Assembly (NCBI GenBank): GCA_902593795.1
Contig: CACJJR010000002.1
Coordinates: forward strand, 1-64,000
Reading direction: 5' to 3'
From: an uncultured Candidatus Actinomarina sp.
Lineage (GTDB): Bacteria; Actinomycetota; Acidimicrobiia; Actinomarinales; Actinomarinaceae
DNA length: 64,000 bases
Below, piece after piece: positions 56,138 through 64,000 of the stretch. Both the position numbers and the translations under genes were made by a program. Numbering within the stretch: the first letter of the stretch is position 1; each line of letters starts with the position of its first letter. The notes under the pieces are model-generated. The model made no database searches. It saw nothing but the letters and a program-made list of their open reading frames with translations, and had not been told where the DNA came from.

Positions 56138-56655
56138 TTTCTTCTCTCCATTTCTTGCAAATCTTTAGCCCAAACTGGCGCAGTGTCGTTACTTGATTTA
56201 ATAACTTGTAATTTTGGCTCTTCATCCCATATCTTTTCTATAAAAGTATCTCTTGCTAATTGTTTATCCATACCTTTTTTTTCTGCAACAGCATCTAAAC
56301 CTCTTAATTTAGGAACAAAACTATTACCGCACAATGCAACTAAATTTTCAATATCGTCATCAGATAACTTTTTGCTAGTTGCCCATTCAAGCAAACGCTT
56401 TAAGTCAATAGTCTTAGACTTATAACTTTTGGAATAATTAAATACTGTATCAGAGATTTTTATTGCACCATTTTCTTTAACGTCATGTGCAATTTTATTA
56501 TCAACAAACCTATTAATTTTATAAGTACTGTCTTTTGCTTCTAGAGAAACTCCTCTTGCAACGAATAGTTCTTTTGGCTCTTCAATGCTTTGAAGTTTAG
56601 TATTTTCAAGAACTTGCTCACCACTCTTAGCAATATCCCATATTAGATCTTTCAT
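56134..56655 (-). CDS. Unknown protein coupled to the Rad52-like gene
   Basis: 173 residues, soluble, Lys/Asp/Glu-rich. An N-terminal segment LIWDIAKSGEQVLENTKLQ precedes KELFVARGVSLEAKD, then a helical middle (LKRLLEWATSKKLSDDDIENLVALCG) and a C-terminal PVWAKDLQEMERR. No family is recognised. The start is well supported by AGGAG upstream. It overlaps the annealing-protein gene by 4 bases, so a role with ssDNA annealing (loader, nuclease partner or inhibitor) is a reasonable but untested inference. Confidence 0.7.
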   Translation of the reverse strand: MKDLIWDIAKSGEQVLENTKLQSIEEPKELFVARGVSLEAKDSTYKINRFVDNKIAHDVKENGAIKISDTVFNYSKSYKSKTIDLKRLLEWATSKKLSDDDIENLVALCGNSFVPKLRGLDAVAEKKGMDKQLARDTFIEKIWDEEPKLQVIKSSNDTAPVWAKDLQEMERRK

Positions 56656-56670
56656 TTTAACTCCTATAAA

Positions 56671-56787
56671 TTATGCAGCTTCATCATATATTCTATGACA
56701 ATTACACCTGTCATTATGGTCAGAGCAAATAAAATTTGCTTTCATTCCAGATTTTTCTAATAATTTAAGTATTTCTTTTTCTTTCAT
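56671..56787 (-). CDS. Small Cys/His-rich protein leading the Rad52-like operon
   Basis: A 38-residue reading frame starting at an ATG at 56787 and ending 15 bases before the next gene of the operon. After a lysine-rich helix (KEKEILKLLEKSGMK) comes ICSDHNDRCNCHRIYDE, with Cys21, His24, Cys28, Cys30 and His31, a spacing that could hold zinc. No Shine-Dalgarno sequence is visible. Its place directly ahead of the coupled pair supports a real gene. Function unknown. Confidence 0.5.
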   Translation of the reverse strand: MKEKEILKLLEKSGMKANFICSDHNDRCNCHRIYDEAA

Positions 56788-56867
56788 ATTTAGTAATCTA
56801 CAAATTCAGTGTGACAAAAAAATCAAAATAACAGTCTTTCTAGCAAAAACCTATATATGATGAGCAT

Positions 56868-58133
56868 GTGATAGTTGAAAACAACCTCTTTGACTCACAT
56901 ATGTATAAAGAAGTCATCAGACAGTATGATGAGGTCTCTGATTTAATCAATCTTGATTCCAATATTAGGGAAAGGCTTAAGCTACCTCAAAGATCTTTAG
57001 TAGTTACATTTCCATTTAGAAGAGATGAATATGACGAAGTAGAAACTGTTATGGGCTACAGGGTACAGCATGTTTTATCTATGGGGCCTACAAAAGGTGG
57101 TATTAGATACGCACCTGATGTAAATTTAGGTGAAGTAACTGCCTTAGCGATATTGATGTCATGGAAGTCTGCAATTGTAGGATTGCCTTATGGTGGTGCT
57201 AAAGGTGGTGTAGCCATAGACCCTAACCCATTAACTAGATCAGAAAAACAAAGAGTTACCAGAAGATATACAGCAGAATTATTACCAATTATTGGAGTAG
57301 ACAAAGACATTCCTGCTCCAGATCTTGGAACTGATGAGCAAACCATGGCGTGGATAATGGATACATATAGCAACTTTGTTGGCTCCCCTCAACCTGGCAT
57401 AGTAACTGGAAAGCCGGTGTCTATTGGTGGATCAATAACCAGAAGAGAATCTACAGGAAGAGGAGCAGTGGCTGTAGGAAATGCAGCTATGGAAAAAATT
57501 GGCAAAAGCTATAAAGACTCTAGAGTTGTAATTCAGGGGTTTGGAAATGTTGCAAGATACGCAGCATTAGATTCTTATGAAAGAGGAGCTAAGGTTATTG
57601 CAATTAATGATCTTGGTGGAGCAGTTATAAATAAAGACGGTCTCAATATTCCGGAGCTTTTTAAGCATATTGCCAAAAACCCTTCTGTTAAAGGCTTTCC
57701 AGGTGGAGAAGATTATGATGGAGAGATACTTGAAGTAGAATGTGATGTTTTAATTCCTGCAGCTATTGGAGGAGTTATAACATCCAATAATGCAGATAAA
57801 ATTAAAGCAAATGTAATTATTGAAGGAGCAAACTCTCCCACAACTGTAAATGCCGATAAAATCTTGAGAGAAAATGATGTGATGATTGTTCCAGATATTT
57901 TAGCTAATGCTGGAGGAATTACTGCTAGCTATTTTGAATGGGTACAAAATACGCAAAATTACTTATGGAAAGAAACCGAGTTATACGAAAAGCTACTTGA
58001 TGTAATGATTACTTCATTTGAAGAAGTTTGGACTATTTCACAAAAACAAAATTGTGATTTGCGAACTGCTGCACTTATAAAAGGTATTAGAAGAGTTGCA
58101 GCGGCAAAATTAACTAGAGGCTTGTTCCCTTAG
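56868..58133 (+). CDS. gdh: Glutamate dehydrogenase (Glu/Leu/Phe/Val family)
   Basis: 421 residues. GPTKGGIRYAPDVNLGEV, with the substrate lysine, MSWKSAIVGLPYGGAKGGV and PAPDLGTDEQTMAWI are the catalytic-domain motifs. VIQGFGNVARYAA is the NAD(P)-binding motif. It interconverts 2-oxoglutarate and glutamate, linking carbon and nitrogen. The start is a GTG at 56868. It is divergent from the Rad52-like operon and convergent with the nuclease gene at 58110, overlapping by 24 bases. Confidence 0.94.
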   Translation: MIVENNLFDSHMYKEVIRQYDEVSDLINLDSNIRERLKLPQRSLVVTFPFRRDEYDEVETVMGYRVQHVLSMGPTKGGIRYAPDVNLGEVTALAILMSWKSAIVGLPYGGAKGGVAIDPNPLTRSEKQRVTRRYTAELLPIIGVDKDIPAPDLGTDEQTMAWIMDTYSNFVGSPQPGIVTGKPVSIGGSITRRESTGRGAVAVGNAAMEKIGKSYKDSRVVIQGFGNVARYAALDSYERGAKVIAINDLGGAVINKDGLNIPELFKHIAKNPSVKGFPGGEDYDGEILEVECDVLIPAAIGGVITSNNADKIKANVIIEGANSPTTVNADKILRENDVMIVPDILANAGGITASYFEWVQNTQNYLWKETELYEKLLDVMITSFEEVWTISQKQNCDLRTAALIKGIRRVAAAKLTRGLFP

Positions 58134-59093
58134 AAGCTTTTCAATTTCGGATTGAATATCATTTTTTTGATTTTCAAGCTCACCGATTTTATTTTGTATT
58201 TCATTTCTATCTTTGCTTCCAATAGGACTCTCTTTCGGTATATCTTTATCATCTTTAAACATGTCTAGTGCTTCAACTTCTTCTTGTAAATCTGAAATAG
58301 TTTCATTAATAACCCTTAATTCTTCAGTACTTGGGGCGTTTTTATTAAACACTGGACAAATAGGTTTATAGTAACACCAGTCACATAAGTTATTTTTGAC
58401 AGCAGGGAAATCATTATTTTCATATGCTTTTTTTATATTTTCCCAAATTTCAATAATTTCATTTTTTGCATCTATTAAATCTTGTTCGGTAATTTTTAAT
58501 GTATGAATTGTAGAGTTTTTTAGATAAATTAATTTAAGTTCAGCAGGCATTTCACCAAGTTCATCTTTAATTAACATGGCATACAATTTAAGAGCAAAAA
58601 ATCTAGGTTCTTTATATTTTGCCATTGGAGCTTTACCACTTTTATAATCAACAATGATGAGTTCACCCTTTTGATTTCTGTCCATTCTGTCAAGTATTCC
58701 CCTTAAATTCAAATCATCAATTGATCCTCTCACCCAACGTTCTCGCTCTAATGGGTCAAAACTTGTAGGGTCTTCTATAGACATATAGTTGTTTAATAAT
58801 TTAAGCCCATCGACACCCCACTCTCTTTCCTCATCAACACTAGAAAAAAGATTATGGTGTTCGTCTGTACCTCTTACTTTTGTCCATGCATCACGAAATA
58901 GATTATGAAGCTTCTCAGTATTTCTTTCTTCTTTTGGCAAGTCGAATAAATCTTCTAATGCCTGATGAACAGTTGTTCCTTTAGCCTGTACTTCATTGGT
59001 AGGTTCTTTTAATTTATCAACATTTGAAAATTTGAATTGTTTTGGACACGTTTTAAATTGCGATGCTCTTGAGGGAGATAAATTTTTAATCAT
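58110..59093 (-). CDS. RecB/Cas4-like PD-(D/E)XK nuclease with Fe-S cysteines
   Basis: 327 residues. SPSRASQFKTCPKQFKF with Cys16, GTTVHQALEDL with His43, GILDRMD with Asp135, IIVDYKSGK with Asp149 and Lys151, and CDWCYYKPIC with Cys237, Cys240 and Cys246 build a complete Cas4/AddB-type iron-sulfur nuclease. A C-terminal coiled coil (about 260-327) follows. No cas genes or helicase are adjacent. Actinobacterial homologues are usually annotated RecB-family exonuclease. It is about 2 kb from the Rad52-like gene, so a repair partnership is conceivable. Confidence 0.9.
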   Translation of the reverse strand: MIKNLSPSRASQFKTCPKQFKFSNVDKLKEPTNEVQAKGTTVHQALEDLFDLPKEERNTEKLHNLFRDAWTKVRGTDEHHNLFSSVDEEREWGVDGLKLLNNYMSIEDPTSFDPLERERWVRGSIDDLNLRGILDRMDRNQKGELIIVDYKSGKAPMAKYKEPRFFALKLYAMLIKDELGEMPAELKLIYLKNSTIHTLKITEQDLIDAKNEIIEIWENIKKAYENNDFPAVKNNLCDWCYYKPICPVFNKNAPSTEELRVINETISDLQEEVEALDMFKDDKDIPKESPIGSKDRNEIQNKIGELENQKNDIQSEIEKLLREQASS

Positions 59094-59139
59094 AAGTAAA
59101 TTATATCTATATTAATTGCAATATTTGTAAAATGTAATT

Positions 59140-59253
59140 GTGAACAGCTTTATAAAAATCTTACAATTAATTGGAATAATTACTTTTATTTTATATTTTG
59201 TTGCTGGCATATTGTACAGTTCATTTAGTTGGTTTAATTTTCTTTTTAATTAA
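59140..59253 (+). CDS. Possible 37-residue single-pass membrane protein
   Basis: A GTG-started frame in the 198-base gap before ino1: VNSFIKILQLIGIITFILYF... The hydrophobic helix covers about residues 6-26 and an aromatic C terminus ends FSWFNFLFN. There is no ribosome site and the composition is the kind AT-rich noise can give, so coding status is uncertain. If real it is a small bitopic membrane protein. The rest of the gap shows nothing else. Confidence 0.35.
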   Translation: MNSFIKILQLIGIITFILYFVAGILYSSFSWFNFLFN

Positions 59254-59290
59254 CCCTTCAAGTATTTATATAACTCACTGTTGCTAAGGT

Positions 59291-60373
59291 ATGGAAATGG
59301 AAAATAAAAATATCAAAGTTGCAATTTTAGGTGTTGGTAATTGTGCTAGTTCTTTTGTGCAAGGTGTTGAGTACTACAGCAATTCTGACAATGAAGATGG
59401 GCTAATATCTGATGTAATTGGCGGTTATAAAGTTTCTGATATAGAAATTGTTGCAGCTTATGATATTAACGAATCAAAAGTTGGTAAAGATTTAAGTGAA
59501 GCTATATTTGCTGAGCCTAATAATACATTGAAGTTTTCAGAAGTTCCAAGCACTGGGGTTATTGTGGAGCCGGGTGTTGTTAAAGATGGAGTTGGTAAAT
59601 TCGTAAAAGATATTATAAAAACATCACCTGATTCAAAGAATTTTGAAGATTCACTAAAAAAATCTGGAGCAGAAATTTTAATAAATTTACTACCAGTCGG
59701 TTCAGACGATGCGGTCAAGTTCTATGCTCAAGCTGCTATCAACTCTGATGTCGGATTTATAAACTGTATACCAGTATTTATCGCTCGAGACGATGAATGG
59801 TATCAAAAATTTAAAGATGCATCTGTTCCACTTATCGGAGACGATATTAAAAGTCAAGTAGGAGCAACTATTGTTCATAGAGCTTTAGCTCAATTGTTTT
59901 CAGACAGAGGAGTCAAGCTTGAGCATACTTACCAATTGAATGTTGGTGGAAATATGGACTTTTTAAATATGTTAGAGGAAGACAGACTAGAAACCAAAAG
60001 AACCAGCAAAACTTCTTCAGTTACATCTGTTGCAAATAAAGGCTCAGGAATTTCACCAGATAATGTAAGAATTGGTCCATCTGATTATGTAAAGTGGCTT
60101 GAGGATCGAAAGAAAGCATTTATTAGGCTTGAAGGCAAAGCTTTTGGGGGAGCTCCACTAAATATAGAAGTTCAACTAGAAGTTTGGGACTCTCCAAATA
60201 GTGCTGGTGTCACTATTGATGCTGTTAGGTATATGAAATATTTTAATGAAAAAAATGATTTAGATTCATTAGATCTTGTTTCTGCATGGTTAATGAAAGC
60301 ACCGTTTAAATCAGTAAAAGATGGTGACGTATTAACAACACTACATAAACTTACACACGTCGAAAGTGACTAG
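59291..60373 (+). CDS. ino1: myo-Inositol-3-phosphate synthase
   Basis: 360 residues of the actinobacterial/archaeal short-type enzyme that cyclises glucose 6-phosphate to inositol 3-phosphate with NAD. VAILGVGNCASSFVQGVEYY starts the Rossmann domain. LLPVGSDDAVKFYAQAAI, GDDIKSQVGATIVHRALAQL and LNVGGNMDFLNM cover NAD- and substrate-binding. In actinobacteria the product feeds phosphatidylinositol and mycothiol. The stop interlocks with the convergent aminotransferase gene in CTAG. Confidence 0.95.
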   Translation: MEMENKNIKVAILGVGNCASSFVQGVEYYSNSDNEDGLISDVIGGYKVSDIEIVAAYDINESKVGKDLSEAIFAEPNNTLKFSEVPSTGVIVEPGVVKDGVGKFVKDIIKTSPDSKNFEDSLKKSGAEILINLLPVGSDDAVKFYAQAAINSDVGFINCIPVFIARDDEWYQKFKDASVPLIGDDIKSQVGATIVHRALAQLFSDRGVKLEHTYQLNVGGNMDFLNMLEEDRLETKRTSKTSSVTSVANKGSGISPDNVRIGPSDYVKWLEDRKKAFIRLEGKAFGGAPLNIEVQLEVWDSPNSAGVTIDAVRYMKYFNEKNDLDSLDLVSAWLMKAPFKSVKDGDVLTTLHKLTHVESD

Positions 60374-61632
60374 TTTAAAGAGTTTTTAAATATTTCTAGT
60401 GCCTCTTCTACTTGGTTTATAGGTGTTGTTAATGGACCCATAAACCTAATAACGTTTCCATTTTCACCACAAGAAACAAGTAAAAGTCCATTATCTTTAC
60501 ATTTAGAAATGATTTGCATTGTTTTATCTTTGTCTGGAGAATTTAAATCTTTACCTTTTACAATTTCAACACCTATCATTGGCCCATAGCCTCTTACGTC
60601 ACCAATAAAATCATATTCCTTTAGCATATTGAGTAATTGACTATTCATTATTTCTGATTGTTTGCTAGCATTTTCTAAAATATTCTCATTATCAAAGGCT
60701 TCCAACACGCCTAGAGCTGCAGCACATGAAACAGGTGACGCACCAAAGGTGCTTCCAATACCTGCATCATGTATTGAATCCATAATTTCTGATTTTCCTA
60801 AAACTGCAGCTAGTGGAAACCCACCCGCTATTCCTTTGGCTAGGGTAACGATATCTGGTACAACATTAACAGTTTCTGCTCCAAACATATTTCCAGTACG
60901 TCCAAAGCCTGTTTGCACTTCGTCAAAAATTAATAAAATATTTTTCTCATCACATATTTCTCTTAAACTTTGAAGAAAATAACTCGAAGCAGGAATATAT
61001 CCACCTTCTCCGAGCTGCACTTCAACTATCATTGCTGCTGTATCATTTGGATCAAGTGTGGTATTAAATAATTCTTTTACACTTTCCAATGCTTGGTCAT
61101 CAGAGACATCTCGATAGGCATAAGGGTAAGAAGCATGTTTTACGAATTCTGGGAATGGCCCAAATCCTTCTTTGTATGGTTTATCTTTACCAGTCAGACC
61201 CATTGCAAGATATGTTCTACCGTGAAAACCTCCCTTAAATGAAAGTATTCCTTTTTTGTTAGTAAAGTATCTAGCTATTTTGACCGCATTTTCAACTGCT
61301 TCAGCACCACTATTCACCATAAAAGTTTTTGTATCAGAATTTATAGGGTATCTTTTATTTAATTCCTCAGAAAGCTTTACTGCATTTTCATGTGGTGCAA
61401 ATGCAAAGCATGAATGTGAAAAATCATCAAGTTGGACTTTAACCCTTTCAATTACTGTAGGATGCAAATGACCCGTGTTCAAAACAGCGTACCCACCAAC
61501 ATAATCCAAGAAACGTTTACCTTCAGAGTCCCAAATTTCTGCGTTTCTACCTTTAACAATATAATTTTCCAAAGAACTATACCACGCACTAGGAACGTTA
61601 GATGCTATTTTATCGTTTTCGATATAAACCAT
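60370..61632 (-). CDS. Class III aminotransferase, 4-aminobutyrate type
   Basis: 420-residue PLP enzyme. VNSGAEAVENAVKIAR, FKGGFHGRTYLAMGLTG, LLIFDEVQTGFGRTG and TLAKGIAGGFPLAA (PLP lysine) are the GabT-type motifs, followed by GSTFGASPVSCAAALGVL. It most likely converts 4-aminobutyrate and 2-oxoglutarate to succinic semialdehyde and glutamate; ornithine or acetylornithine activity is possible. Reduction of the semialdehyde would give 4-hydroxybutyrate, the precursor of the dehydratase-like enzyme's substrate 11 kb away (inference). Confidence 0.88.
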   Translation of the reverse strand: MVYIENDKIASNVPSAWYSSLENYIVKGRNAEIWDSEGKRFLDYVGGYAVLNTGHLHPTVIERVKVQLDDFSHSCFAFAPHENAVKLSEELNKRYPINSDTKTFMVNSGAEAVENAVKIARYFTNKKGILSFKGGFHGRTYLAMGLTGKDKPYKEGFGPFPEFVKHASYPYAYRDVSDDQALESVKELFNTTLDPNDTAAMIVEVQLGEGGYIPASSYFLQSLREICDEKNILLIFDEVQTGFGRTGNMFGAETVNVVPDIVTLAKGIAGGFPLAAVLGKSEIMDSIHDAGIGSTFGASPVSCAAALGVLEAFDNENILENASKQSEIMNSQLLNMLKEYDFIGDVRGYGPMIGVEIVKGKDLNSPDKDKTMQIISKCKDNGLLLVSCGENGNVIRFMGPLTTPINQVEEALEIFKNSLN

Positions 61633-61681
61633 TAAGTTTCACTGTAACTGATTAATTATTAATACTCAATTTTGTAACCAC

Positions 61682-61687
61682 TAAAAT
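61682..61687 (+). promoter_or_regulatory. Possible -10 hexamer TAAAAT for the membrane protein-hydrolase-MurF operon
   Basis: TAAAAT ends 6 bases before the ATG at 61694, with no Shine-Dalgarno sequence; the same arrangement occurs ahead of tatA. Confidence 0.4.
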
Positions 61688-61693
61688 GAATTT

Positions 61694-62062
61694 ATGGAAT
61701 TTTATTTTTTAGAATTACCTTCATATATAAGTTTGGCTGTATGCGGGGCTATAGGGTTAGTTTTATTGATAATACATTTTGGAAAGTATGAAGTAAGTAT
61801 TAAATTAACAAACAATTTAATTATTTTCTCACTTTCATCAGTACTACTGCAAGTCCTTGTAGTTGTATATTTTTCACAAAATAATGAAATCGGTTCTTTT
61901 AGTCTTTTTTATAATATTGTAAATTTATTCGTGTTGACATTTTTATATATATATAGAAATGAGATGAAATTGAATTATTATCTTTATTGGTCATTTGCAT
62001 TATTCTTTTTAATGGGCATGGAAATTAGAGCAATTCAAACATTAGGTTTAGGACTTAATTAA
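61694..62062 (+). CDS. Small four-helix membrane protein, unknown
   Basis: 122 residues with about four transmembrane segments (roughly 9-28, 40-60, 68-87 and 97-115). No catalytic motif is visible. It overlaps the next start codon (TAATGG), so it is cotranscribed with an alpha/beta hydrolase and a membrane-bound Mur ligase-like protein. The operon suggests an envelope role, but none can be assigned. Confidence 0.7.
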   Translation: MEFYFLELPSYISLAVCGAIGLVLLIIHFGKYEVSIKLTNNLIIFSLSSVLLQVLVVVYFSQNNEIGSFSLFYNIVNLFVLTFLYIYRNEMKLNYYLYWSFALFFLMGMEIRAIQTLGLGLN

Positions 62063-62769
62063 TGGCATATAGAGTTCTAAATGATGATTTGACATATGCA
62101 AATATGAATACGGACCTACCTAAAGTTTGTTTTTTACATGGATGGGGAGGAAGTGGTAAAGATTTCAGTAAAATTGATTCTAATTTTGAATATATTACAT
62201 TTGATTTACCAGGATTCGGCAAATCAGTACCCTTTCAAATTAGTTTCTCACCAAAACAATATGCAGAATATCTGAATAAATTAATCCCTGATTCGGTTGA
62301 AATTATTGTTGGACATTCATTTGGTGGAAGAGTTGCAGTTCACTTATCTCAATTAAAAGAATATAAAAAACTTGTAATAATTGCTGCGCCTCTCATAAGA
62401 AGTAAAAAAACTAATAATAGTTTTTCTATTTACAAAGTATTTAAATTTTTAAATAGAATCAATCTAATTAGTGATGTTTTTCTTGATGAAATGAAAAATA
62501 AATATGGATCAGAAGATTATAAAAAAGCAAATAAAGTTTTAAAGGATACATTAGTTATGGCAGTTAATGATGATTTATCAACTATTCTTCCAAATATAAA
62601 TACTAAAGTTAATTTAATTTATGGTGAAGATGATTTAGTTGTTCCCATCAGAGTAGGTATCGACTCAAGTAGTATAATTCCTGATTCTGAATTAACGATA
62701 ATTCCTGATGAAGGTCACAATATGCTAAGAAGTAGTTCTGAAAAAATTATTGAGATAATCAAAAAATGA
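62062..62769 (+). CDS. Alpha/beta-hydrolase
   Basis: 235 residues. The oxyanion segment is FLHGWGGSGKDF, the nucleophile elbow is GHSFGGRVAVHL, the acid is in YGEDDLVVP and the catalytic His is in PDEGHNML. A short cap region lies around residues 110-175. It is probably an esterase or acyl-hydrolase of unknown substrate. It overlaps the MurF-like gene by 4 bases (ATGA), which hints at cell-envelope precursor metabolism. Confidence 0.88.
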   Translation: MAYRVLNDDLTYANMNTDLPKVCFLHGWGGSGKDFSKIDSNFEYITFDLPGFGKSVPFQISFSPKQYAEYLNKLIPDSVEIIVGHSFGGRVAVHLSQLKEYKKLVIIAAPLIRSKKTNNSFSIYKVFKFLNRINLISDVFLDEMKNKYGSEDYKKANKVLKDTLVMAVNDDLSTILPNINTKVNLIYGEDDLVVPIRVGIDSSSIIPDSELTIIPDEGHNMLRSSSEKIIEIIKK

Positions 62770-64000
62770 ATTTAATTTATATCGTTGTTATATTTTTGCT
62801 CACCTTGAGCTCATGTATTAGTTCTGTTCGATGGGGTAGAGTTGCACAAAGAGAGCATTACATACCCGGATATGTCACAAAGTTTTATTTTAGATGGGTT
62901 AGATTAGTTCCATTTAATAATCTTTATTTCTTCTTTTGTTTAGTTTTGATGTTTTCAAGCTTATGGTCACCTTTTCCAGCAATAATATTAGCTGTAATCA
63001 CTCTATTTACTCCTGTGGGTTTAAATTTCCAATATAGAACCACAAAAGTAAATATGACGCAAAGACTAAAAAGGTTAAATCTGACTTACTATTTGTTAAT
63101 AATTATTGTTTCTTTTGTTTCGATATATATGGATCTTGGTTATTTTTTGGCAATGTTAGCTAATCTATTCTCCTTCTATGTTTATGATCAATCTCTTAGA
63201 ATTACTAAAGGGTATGAAAAGAACACATCACAAAAATTTATTGATGACGCAGAGAATGAATTAAAAAATTTTCAAGGACCTATTGTTGCTATTACTGGAT
63301 CATACTCTAAAACTACAACTAAAAATATTTTGTCTCAAATTTTATCCCAAAAAAATAAAACTTTTGTGACACCCGAAAGTTTTAATAATCGCCTTGGTAT
63401 AGCAAAGGCAATTAATGAAAATTTAAAACGTGATGATGAAATTGCAATTGTAGAAATGGGAACTTATGGATTCGGTGAAATTAGAGAAATGTGTTCATGG
63501 GTCAGGCCTCACATATCTGTTATTACTGGAATTGCTCCTGTTCATTTAGAAAGAATGAAAACTCTTGAAAATATTCTTGATGCTAAATCTGAAATAGTTG
63601 ACCTTACTGGATCTGTTGTAATCAATGGAGACGATGAGCTGCTGCTTAACCAAGCAAGACTTTGGACCGCACAAAAAATGGTTATAGATTGTTCAACTAC
63701 TTCGGAAAGAGCTGCTGTATATGTGGATTATGAAAATGGAATTCATAAGGTTTACATAGGTGGTGAGTTTATTGGAAACATAAATGCACCAAAAATATTA
63801 CAATTGTCTATTTCTTTGTCAGTAGGGGTAATGGTGTCTCTTGAAATGGATGTTAAAACTTATATTGAAAAAATTGATGCTTTAGAAAAAACTGATCACC
63901 GACAAACTATTATTCAAGGAACTATGGGACAAACTATCATTGATAATTCGTTTAATTCTAATCCAGTTTCTTGCATTTCTTCACTTGAAGTACTTGATGA
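62766..64000 (+). CDS. Membrane-anchored MurF-like Mur ligase (cut by window end)
   Basis: The first 411 codons of a longer protein. Residues 1-145 hold several membrane segments (about 3-16, 53-85 and 107-137), with VAQREHYIPGYVTKF between the first and second. A Mur-ligase central domain follows from residue 172. The ATP loop reads TGSYSKTTTK (177-186), with Ser181 where a Gly normally precedes the Lys. NNRLGIAKAINENL, EMGTYGFGEI and the MurF-like DNSFNSNPVSC support a D-Ala-D-Ala-adding type ligase. Similar anchored forms probably occur in other actinobacteria. The true MurF may be this or another gene. Confidence 0.82.
   Translation, partial: MNLIYIVVIFLLTLSSCISSVRWGRVAQREHYIPGYVTKFYFRWVRLVPFNNLYFFFCLVLMFSSLWSPFPAIILAVITLFTPVGLNFQYRTTKVNMTQRLKRLNLTYYLLIIIVSFVSIYMDLGYFLAMLANLFSFYVYDQSLRITKGYEKNTSQKFIDDAENELKNFQGPIVAITGSYSKTTTKNILSQILSQKNKTFVTPESFNNRLGIAKAINENLKRDDEIAIVEMGTYGFGEIREMCSWVRPHISVITGIAPVHLERMKTLENILDAKSEIVDLTGSVVINGDDELLLNQARLWTAQKMVIDCSTTSERAAVYVDYENGIHKVYIGGEFIGNINAPKILQLSISLSVGVMVSLEMDVKTYIEKIDALEKTDHRQTIIQGTMGQTIIDNSFNSNPVSCISSLEVLD

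Noticed and set aside
58110-59093. CRISPR-associated Cas4
   Set aside because: The Fe-S nuclease motifs match, but there are no other cas genes and no repeat array anywhere in the window.

Overview
The window is a very AT-rich (about two thirds A+T by eye), tightly packed bacterial chromosome segment with about 66 protein genes and three tRNA genes. I see no insertion sequence, phage module or CRISPR array, and no gene-free stretch over 300 bases. The gene content points to a streamlined, probably marine, actinobacterial lineage (Actinomarinales- or Acidimicrobiia-like). Supporting signs are F420 genes (CofC, an F420-type PPOX enzyme), inositol-phosphate synthase, a MurA with Asp in place of the catalytic Cys, GatCAB with GltX, and an actinobacterial pair of aldehyde dehydrogenases next to deoC. 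The taxonomic call is inference from gene content.

Layout. 1-3085: end of deoC, a complete ALDH, a catalytically incomplete ALDH-like protein and a hotdog thioesterase. 3082-7316: EamA transporter, a possible structured RNA at 3956-4022, pgl, murA, a lone Nfu domain, a lipoprotein and an SRPBCC protein. 7359-17545: cysteine desulfurase-mnmA-ligA, then dapD-dapE-gatC-gatA-gatB and pgpA. 17608-21330: ilvE, an unknown protein, a FAH-family enzyme, gltX and directly behind it tRNA-Glu(UUC), tRNA-Gln(CUG) and tRNA-Glu(CUC). 21331-30745: cofC, pyk, a lone Nfu_N domain, an epimerase, two Atg22/UMF1-like transporters, an aspartate-type aminotransferase, folD and ychF. 30857-34762: RCK-USP regulator, cation/proton antiporter, PopT (DUF368), tatA and a cytochrome c lipoprotein. 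34759-42130: a malto-oligosaccharide cluster (malQ, cyclomaltodextrinase-type amylase, binding protein, two permeases, no ATPase).

42200-54827 is an acyl-CoA region: FadD-like ligase, SDR and acyl-CoA dehydrogenase, then (after a thiamine pyrophosphokinase-like gene and an NfuA-like gene) a reverse-strand block of quinone oxidoreductase, a 4-hydroxybutyryl-CoA dehydratase-like flavoprotein, thiolase, MaoC hydratase and an APH-family kinase. Facing it is an ACAD11/LvaC-like acyl-CoA dehydrogenase with a 3-hydroxyacyl-CoA dehydrogenase. Together these could take 4-hydroxy acids to enoyl-CoA and on through beta-oxidation; this is the most promising system in the window. 54829-59253 carries an F420-type PPOX protein, dtd, a small reverse operon with a Rad52-like annealing protein and two unknown partners, glutamate dehydrogenase, and a RecB/Cas4-like nuclease. 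59291-64000 carries ino1, a GABA-type aminotransferase, and an operon of a membrane protein, an alpha/beta hydrolase and a membrane-anchored MurF-like ligase cut by the window end.

Two organisational themes run through the window. Convergent genes nearly always overlap, six times by exactly four bases with interlocked stop codons. Many operon-leading genes have a TANNNT hexamer 5-8 bases before the start codon and no Shine-Dalgarno sequence, as expected of leaderless mRNAs.
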